The position numbers and the translations under genes were made by a program. The notes under the pieces are model-generated. The model was not told the origin of the DNA and ran no database searches. It saw nothing but the letters and a program-made list of their open reading frames with translations. This document shows, piece by piece, positions 57,995 through 64,000 of a stretch of 64,000 nt of DNA. How positions within the stretch are numbered: the stretch's first letter is position 1; each line of letters opens with the position of its first letter. Source of the DNA: Planctomycetota bacterium. GTDB lineage: Bacteria; Planctomycetota; Phycisphaerae; Phycisphaerales; SM1A02. The stretch covers positions 38,080-102,079 of the forward strand of contig VGYX01000011.1 in the NCBI GenBank assembly GCA_016872835.1. The letters are read 5' to 3'.

Positions 57995-59154
57995 GTCGAG
58001 CGACCCTCGTCGCCATCCACCAGCCGATCCAGGAGCCCGCGATCCACAGGACCCTTCGGCGCCTCGGGCTTGGCGGTGCGCGGTGGCTGCGGGGCGGCGG
58101 GCTGCGAAGGTCCGGAGAGCAGTTCAGACAGGTCGGGCGCGGCCGGTTGCGCGGGCTTCGCCGGCACCGGCGCGGGCGCAGGACGATCCTCGGCGAGCGA
58201 GCGCACCACCTCGGTGCCCTCGGGCTCGGCGGCAAGGAATTCCGCCACGCGTCCGCCATGCAGCGCGCCGCTGGTGGAGGCCTGCTCCGCGCGGGCCTGC
58301 TCGACGATCTTCATGAACAGATCCTCAAGACGCTGCCGCGGCGCGTGCACGCTCTCCACCGCGACACCTTCGGACTGCGCGATGGTGCGGCGCACAGCCT
58401 CGACCGTCTCAGGTCGCAGGCGCGGCGTCTCGATCACGGTTCGACCCGTGTCCGCAAGCAGCGTGTCGCCCGTGCCCTCGGCGCGGATGCGTCCGCCATA
58501 GAGCACCACCATGCGATCGCAGACGTCTTCCACGTCGGCGAGCAGGTGGCTGGACAGCAGGATGGTCTTGCCACGGCGGCCGAGCTCGATCAGCAGGTCC
58601 TTCACCTGGCGCGTGCCGATCGGGTCCAAGCCACTTGTGGGCTCGTCCAGGATCAGGAACTCCGGATCATTGATGAGCGCCTGCGCCAATCCCAGTCGAC
58701 GCGCCATGCCCTTGCTGAACTCGCCCACGGGGCGATGACCGACCTGATTCAGGCCGACCATCTCAAGCAACTCGCCACAGCGGCGCTTGCGTGTGGATCG
58801 GTCGAGGCCGAACAGCTTGGCGTAGTAGTCCAGCGTCTCCAGAGGATTCAGGAAGCGATAGAGGTAGCTCTCTTCCGGCAGATAGCCGATACGCGACTTC
58901 ACGCGCACGTCCTCGGGCTCATGCCCCAACACCTGAAGACGGCCACGCGTGGGGCGCAGCAGGCCCAGGATCATCTTGATGGTGGTGCTCTTGCCGCTGC
59001 CATTGGGGCCAAGCAGTCCGAAGATCTCGTGCGGCTCGATGCGGAAATCGATCGAGTCCACCGCCACCGCGCGTGCGCGGAACCAGAAGTCACTGAAGAC
59101 CTTGGTCAGGCCGACGGCTTCAACCACGGGAGGGCCGTTGGGCGAACCGCTCAC
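57991..59154 (-). CDS. ABC-2 type transporter ATP-binding protein
   Basis: A 387-residue ATPase. Walker A LLGPNGSGKSTT, Q-loop region GYLPEESYLYRFLNPLETLDYYAKLF, signature FSKGMARRLGLAQAL (a diverged LSGGQ, as in some ABC-2 exporters), Walker B FLILDEPTSGLD and LLSSH (H-loop) are seen. Beyond the ATPase (about 310 residues) is a Pro/Ala/Glu-rich tail of about 80 residues (GGRVAEFLAAEPEGTEVVRSLAEDRPAPAPVPA...LLDRLVDGDEGRST). GTG start overlapping the preceding SPFH stop (GTGA). Confidence 0.92.
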   Translation of the reverse strand: MSGSPNGPPVVEAVGLTKVFSDFWFRARAVAVDSIDFRIEPHEIFGLLGPNGSGKSTTIKMILGLLRPTRGRLQVLGHEPEDVRVKSRIGYLPEESYLYRFLNPLETLDYYAKLFGLDRSTRKRRCGELLEMVGLNQVGHRPVGEFSKGMARRLGLAQALINDPEFLILDEPTSGLDPIGTRQVKDLLIELGRRGKTILLSSHLLADVEDVCDRMVVLYGGRIRAEGTGDTLLADTGRTVIETPRLRPETVEAVRRTIAQSEGVAVESVHAPRQRLEDLFMKIVEQARAEQASTSGALHGGRVAEFLAAEPEGTEVVRSLAEDRPAPAPVPAKPAQPAAPDLSELLSGPSQPAAPQPPRTAKPEAPKGPVDRGLLDRLVDGDEGRST

Positions 59155-60575
59155 TTGTTCTCCCGGCCCTGGCCCCGCTGCCCGGCCGAATCCAGTCGGC
59201 GACCCGCCTGATCGATCATGATCTGCCGCACACCGATGTTCCAAGTGGGCATGGCGCTCTCCGACATCTCGCGCAACCGCTTCTTGCGCTCCACCTCGGC
59301 GTTGCGCCGCGCCTGCATCACGTCGGGGCTGCTGATGATGCTGAGCTGGCTCAACTCCATGCCCGGTGGCAGCGAGAAGACCTCAGCCTGTCCGTTGGCC
59401 AGAACCGTACGCACAGTCTCCAGCCAGAGCTGTCGCGCAAGCTGGCGCGGGTTCTGCGCGAAGGTTTCGCGCAGGCCCTCGATGCGCCGCAGTTCCTTGC
59501 CAAGTTCGCTGGCCACCGCACCCTGGTAGGCCTTCGCGCGGTTGACCACCAGGCTGGCGCCACCCGCGATGTCCTTCGACTCCAGGCGCTCGCCCAGTTT
59601 CTTCAGCAGCGCGTCGGCGCCCGCAAGGTCGCTGGCGGACAGCGCGGCCTCGTACGAATCGATCAGCGTCAGCAGTTCCTCGTAGCGCGGACCTGCCGCA
59701 GAAAGCAGTGATGCGGTCGCGTCCTGACGTGCCTTGTCCACAGCGGTCTTGGCGTCCTCACGGTTGCGCTGCACGCGGCCCAACTCGTTTCGAACCGCGA
59801 AGGGAGCGCTGCGCTCGGGCAACGTGACGCGAGCCAGCGTGATGCCGCTGGCCATGTCGTCGAGCACGCGCTGTGCCTCGGACTGGATCGCCTGCGCAGG
59901 CTGCTCGCGCTGTTCCACGAGTTCCGGCAGCGTCATGCGGGCGCCCGCCACCACCACGCCGCGCTGCAGCGCCACGCGCACCAGTCGATCCGCCTGCTCC
60001 AGGTCGATCGCTTGCAGGAACCGCACGGGATCCTCGACGGTGTACTCGGCGGTGACCTGCACGTGCGCAAGATCTCCGTCGCCCGTGATGAGCGAGCCGT
60101 CACCCTCGGGACCGGGCTTCAGGGGCTGCGTGTTGTCGGCGGCCTCCACGGCCTGCTCGGTGGTCAGGTTGCGGTTCGGCCGCGGCCAGAACTCGCGACG
60201 CAGGTCCACCGTGCGACGCACCTCGAACGAGGTGATCTCGCCCACGGGGTACGGCCAGAACGGCGTCAGACCGGGCGCAAGCGCCTCGGTGCCTGGGTCG
60301 CCCACGATCCGACCGAACACGGTCTTCACGCCGCTGAAACCCTCCTTCACCGTCTGGAATCCCGAGAACAGGAACGTGACCAGCAGGCCCAGGATCGCGA
60401 ACTGCAGCAGGCGGTAGCTGAGCTTCAGCGCCTCGCCCAGACTCTGGTTCGCGGGGTCCATCGCCTGCCGGATCGCGGCCTCGGCGGCGATCGGTTCGGC
60501 GACCTGCAACTGCGCGCTCGCCTCGCGGCGTGGCGCGTCGTCGCGCTCCTGATCCTCGAAGTCCACGTCGGCCAT
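59151..60575 (-). CDS. SPFH/band-7 protein (HflK-like)
   Basis: A 474-residue protein. A cytoplasmic charged N-terminus and a membrane helix near 54-73 (LLQFAILGLLVTFLFSGFQ) precede the SPFH domain (VKEGFSGVKTVFGRIVG... TSFEVRRTVDLRR... AHVQVTAEYTVEDPVRFLQAIDLEQADRLVRVALQRGV). A long helical coiled part from about 260 to 400 is next. It resembles HflK by its large N-terminal and C-terminal tails and by the neighbouring HflC-like gene. ATG at 60575 overlaps the previous stop (TGATG). Confidence 0.88.
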   Translation of the reverse strand: MADVDFEDQERDDAPRREASAQLQVAEPIAAEAAIRQAMDPANQSLGEALKLSYRLLQFAILGLLVTFLFSGFQTVKEGFSGVKTVFGRIVGDPGTEALAPGLTPFWPYPVGEITSFEVRRTVDLRREFWPRPNRNLTTEQAVEAADNTQPLKPGPEGDGSLITGDGDLAHVQVTAEYTVEDPVRFLQAIDLEQADRLVRVALQRGVVVAGARMTLPELVEQREQPAQAIQSEAQRVLDDMASGITLARVTLPERSAPFAVRNELGRVQRNREDAKTAVDKARQDATASLLSAAGPRYEELLTLIDSYEAALSASDLAGADALLKKLGERLESKDIAGGASLVVNRAKAYQGAVASELGKELRRIEGLRETFAQNPRQLARQLWLETVRTVLANGQAEVFSLPPGMELSQLSIISSPDVMQARRNAEVERKKRLREMSESAMPTWNIGVRQIMIDQAGRRLDSAGQRGQGRENK

Positions 60576-61504
60576 CAACGATTCCCCTGCGTCATGCCCG
60601 ACTTGGGCTGCGGAATGCCCTTCTCGTCGGTCGGCGCGTCCAGGTCGATCATGTGGAACGGCGCCTTCGTCATGTCGGTCACGAAGGTGGTGCTGCCCGA
60701 CAGGCTGGTCTTCAGCGTGTCAAGCCACGCCAGGAAGATCGCCAGGTCGGCCTCGTTCTTCATCTGCTCGTAGTAGCGCGTGGCCTCGGTGTTGCCCACG
60801 GCCTCGATCTCGGCCGCCCACTGCTCGGCGAAGTTGCGGATCGTGTCCGCCTGCGTGGCGGCCATGCTCTTGATGGCGTCGGCCTCGGCCTGGCCGCGGC
60901 TCTCCTCCAGGTTCGCGAGCGTCTCCTGTACCGCGCTCATGCGCTTGATCACGGCGATGCTGGTCTTCGGCGGCAGCACGATCTGGCTCAGACCCACCGT
61001 GACGGGCTCGATGCCATCCATGGGATTGCGCTGCAGATCCACCACGATCGCCTTCTCGGCGTCGGGCAGTCGGCTGCGCGCGCCGATCAGGTCACTGAAG
61101 GAGAACTGCCCCACCGCGCCGCGGATGCTGGCGTTCAGGCGCGTCTCGATCTCGCGGCTGGCGGCCTCGAGCGTGCCGTAACTGGTGAAGAACTTCAGCG
61201 CCGAGTCGCCCTTCGGATCCACGCGCCACAGCATGAACGCCTTCACCACCACCTGCTGGCCGTCCTTCGTGAGCACCGTCTCGAGGTTGCTCTCGCTGAG
61301 CTGCTGACGCGTGTCGATCTTGGTCACGCCGTCGATGAAGAACGGCGCCTTGAAGTGCATGCCGGGATCGCGCACCACGCCCGAGGGCTTGCCGAAGCGC
61401 GTGGCCACGGCGACCTCGTGATAGTTGACCGTGTAGGTGGTGTTGAACAGCATCAGCACCACCACGATCACCGCACCGGTGAGCACGGGAAGTGTCTTGG
61501 TCAC
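60575..61504 (-). CDS. SPFH/band-7 protein (HflC-like)
   Basis: A 309-residue protein with an N-terminal membrane helix (5-22) followed by the SPFH domain: NYHEVAVATRFGKPSGVVRDPGMHFKAPFFIDGVTKIDTRQ, the EVVLT-type block and SFSDLIGARSRLPDAEKAIVVDLQRN. A coiled region follows (KRMSAVQETLANLEESRGQAEADAIKSMAATQADTIRNFAEQWAAEIEAVGN). This matches HflC. GTG start. FtsH, the protease that HflKC normally surrounds, is not in the window. Confidence 0.9.
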   Translation of the reverse strand: MTKTLPVLTGAVIVVVLMLFNTTYTVNYHEVAVATRFGKPSGVVRDPGMHFKAPFFIDGVTKIDTRQQLSESNLETVLTKDGQQVVVKAFMLWRVDPKGDSALKFFTSYGTLEAASREIETRLNASIRGAVGQFSFSDLIGARSRLPDAEKAIVVDLQRNPMDGIEPVTVGLSQIVLPPKTSIAVIKRMSAVQETLANLEESRGQAEADAIKSMAATQADTIRNFAEQWAAEIEAVGNTEATRYYEQMKNEADLAIFLAWLDTLKTSLSGSTTFVTDMTKAPFHMIDLDAPTDEKGIPQPKSGMTQGNR

Positions 61505-61526
61505 GGCAGGTTCCTCCGCAGGTGGC

Positions 61527-63653
61527 TCATTCCTTCTTCTCCAGGTAGTCGGCCAGGTTCAGGCCACTGTCAGGCTGCTGCATCTGGATGTCGACCCGCA
61601 CCTTCGAGGGGTCCACACCCAGCACGTACTTCTGTCGCACGCCCGCCAGCGACCCGGCCAGCGTTTCCATCGTTCGGCGCTGCATGAAGAGCTCCGGTGC
61701 CGCGCGATACGCGGCGGCCTGCCCCAGTACCTCGCTCGCCGTGCGGCGCGCCTCCATGTGAAGCGCCCATCGGCGCGAACGCGCCTGCTTGATCACGGTC
61801 GCGATCTGGCCGCGGCTGTCGGCGATCATGCGCTCGACCTTCAGGCGCGCCTGTCGCGTGGCCTCGTCGGACTCGCCCTTCTCGCGCAGCACGGCCCGCC
61901 ACTCGTCGATCGCGGCCACCAGCGGCTCGGCCAGGCGCGCGTCGCCCAGCATGCGCGCCATGTTCGCTCCGATCGTGCGCTGCGCCTCCTCGACCACCTT
62001 GCGCGCGTTCTGCACATCGATCGAGAGCTCCTCGTACAGCGGCGCAGCGTCGCCGGGCGGGCGGAGCGCGGGAATCTGGATGCTCACCACCTCCACGCCG
62101 GTGCGCTGCGCGTCGAAGGTCGCCTGCAGACGCTCCCGAAGCGTGGTCGCGAGCTGGGTTCCGCTGGGGCTCAGCACCTCGTCCAGCGGCTGCGTGGAGA
62201 GGAACTGCGTGACCTCGCGTCGCGCGATCTCACGCAACGCCGCGTCGCGCACCTGCAGGCCCCCCTTGCGCACGCGCGCGTCGCTGGCGAAGGCCAGCCA
62301 GTCCAGCGCACCACTCTCGCGCACGCGCCAGTTCAGCACCAGATCAGCGTCGACCAGCGAGAAGGTGCTGCTGATGCCGCGCACCTGCTCCTCGCCCTCG
62401 GCGGTCACCGTCGCGTCCTCGGCGGTCGCGCGCCCCAGATCGCGGCGGACTTCCTCACGAAGCTTGGGAGCGGCCACGATGAAGGGACGGCGATTCTCGT
62501 CGGTCGACAGGTCGCCCCACAGGTTCACCTTGCCCACGCGGGCGGTCGCCGCCTGCAGCGGCAGCGCGCGGATCTGCGAGATCTCGATCACTTCCGAGGT
62601 CTCGATGGGCCAAGGCCACTTCCACATCACCTCGCCCTGATGCACCTGCCCCACGATGCGGCCGCCACGCAGACGGATCGCCTGCTGGCCGGGACCCACC
62701 ACCACGATCGAGCTGAGCAGCACCAGCGCCACCAGCGCAAGCGCCGCCAGTGCGCCCACGCTGCGAAGCATGAGCTTGTAACCCCAGCTGCTCGTGATGT
62801 CGAAGCCGAACTGGTAGTTGACGGCCTCGTTGATGCCGCGCACCAGGTTGTCCGGCGCCGCCAGCAGACCCAGCACGCGACTGTCGAGCGCCGGGCGCGG
62901 CACCTCGCCCACGCGACGGGGGCGATAGAGGTTCAGCACCCAGTTCAGCAGGATCTCGGCCGCCAAGGCAACCTGGAATCCGGCCACGCCCAAGGTGGCC
63001 CACTCCAGCACGCCGGGCTTCTGGAAGACCTGGAAGATGATGCCCACCGCCAGCGCCAGCATGGTGAGCGCCGTGCCGACCATGTATCCGGCGCCGCCGC
63101 GAAGGTTCTGCCACGCGGGCTGCCGCGACATGCCGGCCACGAAACGCGCCAGGATGAACGCCGCCAGCGCGATCGCCAGACACACCGCAAGCTGCCAGCC
63201 GAGCGCGCCACCGATGCCGAACGAGGCCCCATCCGGCCCCGGATCCTGCATGTCGCGCAGGCGAGACCAGTTCCACACGCCGAAACTGGCAAGCACCGCA
63301 GCGACGCCCAGGCTGACCGCGGGCATGAGCCACTGGTGCATCTGGCGCAGGCGGCGGGCCGCGGCGTCCTGATCCGGCGTGGAGCGCTCGAAGATCGAGG
63401 CGTCGCCACGCGTGGCGGCGAGTTCCTCGCGCTCCATCGCCTCCAGACGCTCCAGCCGATGCTGGTGGAAGACCAGCGCCAAGGCCCCCCAGACCAGGAT
63501 GCCCGGCAGCGCGTAGGTGCTGGCCACCTCAAGCCCGGTGTCCCCGGCCGAGCGGCCGAAGATGAGCATGACGAGGCCCATGACCAGCTGGAGAAGCAGG
63601 CCAAACAGCGCGACGCGGGCAGCCTTGTGGTATGCGACGTGATCAATCCGCAT
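61527..63653 (-). CDS. Polytopic SPFH/band-7 protein
   Basis: A 708-residue protein unlike classical HflK or HflC: six membrane segments in the first 240 residues (about 13-33, 44-62, 108-127, 150-174, 188-210, 216-240). A seventh (297-319) lies directly before an SPFH domain (SSIVVVGPGQQAIRLRGGRIVGQVHQGEVMWKWPWPIETSEVIEISQIRALPL; FSLVDADLVLNWRVRESGALDW). A coiled-coil from about 560 to 660 is rich in Arg/Glu/Ala. It is the first gene of the operon. The promoter is perhaps the TACCAT at 63682-63677. Confidence 0.88.
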   Translation of the reverse strand: MRIDHVAYHKAARVALFGLLLQLVMGLVMLIFGRSAGDTGLEVASTYALPGILVWGALALVFHQHRLERLEAMEREELAATRGDASIFERSTPDQDAAARRLRQMHQWLMPAVSLGVAAVLASFGVWNWSRLRDMQDPGPDGASFGIGGALGWQLAVCLAIALAAFILARFVAGMSRQPAWQNLRGGAGYMVGTALTMLALAVGIIFQVFQKPGVLEWATLGVAGFQVALAAEILLNWVLNLYRPRRVGEVPRPALDSRVLGLLAAPDNLVRGINEAVNYQFGFDITSSWGYKLMLRSVGALAALALVALVLLSSIVVVGPGQQAIRLRGGRIVGQVHQGEVMWKWPWPIETSEVIEISQIRALPLQAATARVGKVNLWGDLSTDENRRPFIVAAPKLREEVRRDLGRATAEDATVTAEGEEQVRGISSTFSLVDADLVLNWRVRESGALDWLAFASDARVRKGGLQVRDAALREIARREVTQFLSTQPLDEVLSPSGTQLATTLRERLQATFDAQRTGVEVVSIQIPALRPPGDAAPLYEELSIDVQNARKVVEEAQRTIGANMARMLGDARLAEPLVAAIDEWRAVLREKGESDEATRQARLKVERMIADSRGQIATVIKQARSRRWALHMEARRTASEVLGQAAAYRAAPELFMQRRTMETLAGSLAGVRQKYVLGVDPSKVRVDIQMQQPDSGLNLADYLEKKE

Positions 63654-63674
63654 GGCGGAATTCCGTGGGGAGCG

Positions 63675-63682
63675 TCATGGTA
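63675..63682 (-). promoter_or_regulatory. Extended -10 (GCTACCAT) of the SPFH/ABC operon
   Basis: On the minus strand GGCTACCAT ends 23 bases before the ATG of the polytopic SPFH gene. Confidence 0.35.
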
Positions 63683-63757
63683 GCCAGTACCGTTCGTCGG
63701 CGTCGACGGAGGGTGCCCCCCTACTGCCAAGGTCGGGTCGGGTTCGGTGGGGATGGC

Positions 63758-63763
63758 TACCCT
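63758..63763 (+). promoter_or_regulatory. -10-like element (GGCTACCCT) of the divergent ABC-2 permease gene
   Basis: Same motif as the SPFH side, 17 bases before the ATG at 63781. Confidence 0.35.
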
Positions 63764-63780
63764 TTCGACCGGAGTCCTCC

Positions 63781-64000
63781 ATGGCCTGGCTTGAGCAGTT
63801 CTTCGCGATCGCGAGAAACACCTTTCTGGAATGCATCCGCCAGCCGGTCGCGCTGGTGATGATCGTGGTCGGCACCCTGCTGATCGTGCTGTCGAATCCC
63901 TTCGCGGCCTTCACCATGCAGGACGACCAGCGGATGTTCATCGACATCGGCCTGTCGACCATCTTCACCTGCGGCGCCATCCTTGCCGCGTTCCTGGCGG
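63781..64000 (+). CDS. ABC-2 type permease, N-terminal part
   Basis: The first 73 residues are visible and the window ends inside the gene. They read MAWLEQFFAIARNTFLECIRQPVALVMIVVGTLLIVLSNPF and TIFTCGAILAAFLA, the typical start of ABC-2 permeases: an amphipathic N-terminus with a conserved Arg-x-Pro region and then the first helices. It diverges from the SPFH/ABC operon by 127 bases, so another ABC-2 exporter flanks it. ATG at 63781 after GGAGTCCTCC. Confidence 0.75.
   Translation, partial: MAWLEQFFAIARNTFLECIRQPVALVMIVVGTLLIVLSNPFAAFTMQDDQRMFIDIGLSTIFTCGAILAAFLA

Noticed and set aside
54677..58501. A 1274-codon open frame on the plus strand
   Set aside because: It is antisense to the permease, ATPase and 651-residue genes. 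Its translation is rich in His/Arg/Gln with no family resemblance, which is typical of the shadow of GC-rich genes.
59151..61504. Canonical hflK-hflC pair regulating FtsH
   Set aside because: No ftsH, hfq or hflX neighbours. A third, polytopic SPFH gene and an ABC exporter share the operon, so the classical role is not assumed.

Overview
The window is GC-rich, tightly packed bacterial DNA with about 62 protein genes on both strands, four tRNA genes and few gaps over 300 bases. It looks like a planctomycete, most likely of the class Phycisphaerae. The clues are an omega subunit of the planctomycete type, a secreted protein ending in a VPGPG / hydrophobic / RRRR sorting tail, a large MoxR-Bat operon, LpxB (so lipid A and an outer membrane), and many long proteins that I know only as planctomycete conserved hypotheticals. 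This placement is an inference from gene content; no rRNA is present.

Layout. 1-4.4 kb: the end of an amidohydrolase gene, then a coupled minus-strand operon (DUF2752 membrane protein, two lipoproteins, a glycosyltransferase-like protein) and a divergent M19 dipeptidase. 4.4-9.7 kb (minus): a ParA ATPase with an unknown partner, aroB, and a fused acyltransferase/GNAT protein. 9.8-10.3 kb: two tRNA-Glu genes separated by duplicated hairpin modules. 10.3-12.6 kb: a nucleoside phosphorylase, nadD and a hypothetical protein. 12.6-17.7 kb (minus): a complete livKHMGF branched-chain amino acid transporter whose LivG carries a hydrophobic insertion. 17.7-27.5 kb: housekeeping genes (a nuclease-fold protein, lpxB, aspS, trxB, a secreted protein, ald, purD, a GbsR-type regulator, tRNA-Ser). 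27.6-33.9 kb: DedA, TerC, sucC, a HAD phosphatase, a conserved protein, ndh and a small basic protein. 33.9-45.1 kb: a 3-hydroxyisobutyrate-dehydrogenase-like gene, then the moxR/DUF58/Bat operon (two von Willebrand proteins, a glutamine-rich TPR protein, BatD, BatE-like), followed by a WYL regulator.

45.1-50.5 kb is the least conserved part: a TSUP permease, a truncated helix-hairpin-helix gene, a PEP-CTERM-like secreted protein, a 0.66 kb gap, a Fur-family regulator and zinc-ribbon protein divergent from a COG0523 (CobW) GTPase, then two gene remnants that abut each other beside a second tRNA-Ser. 50.6-53.3 kb: rpoZ (TTG start), a ClC channel, rnpA, and yidD antisense to the end of rnpA. 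53.3-63.7 kb (minus): an eight-gene coupled operon with three SPFH/band-7 proteins, an ABC-2 ATPase and giant permease, a 651-residue membrane-anchored protein, a FAH-family enzyme and yidD. The window ends inside a divergent ABC-2 permease.

Translational coupling by ATGA or GTGA overlaps is pervasive. A recurrent GCTA-type extended -10 motif lies 6-9 bases before several start codons that lack a Shine-Dalgarno sequence, which suggests leaderless mRNAs. The best candidate for an undescribed system is the three-SPFH plus ABC exporter operon.
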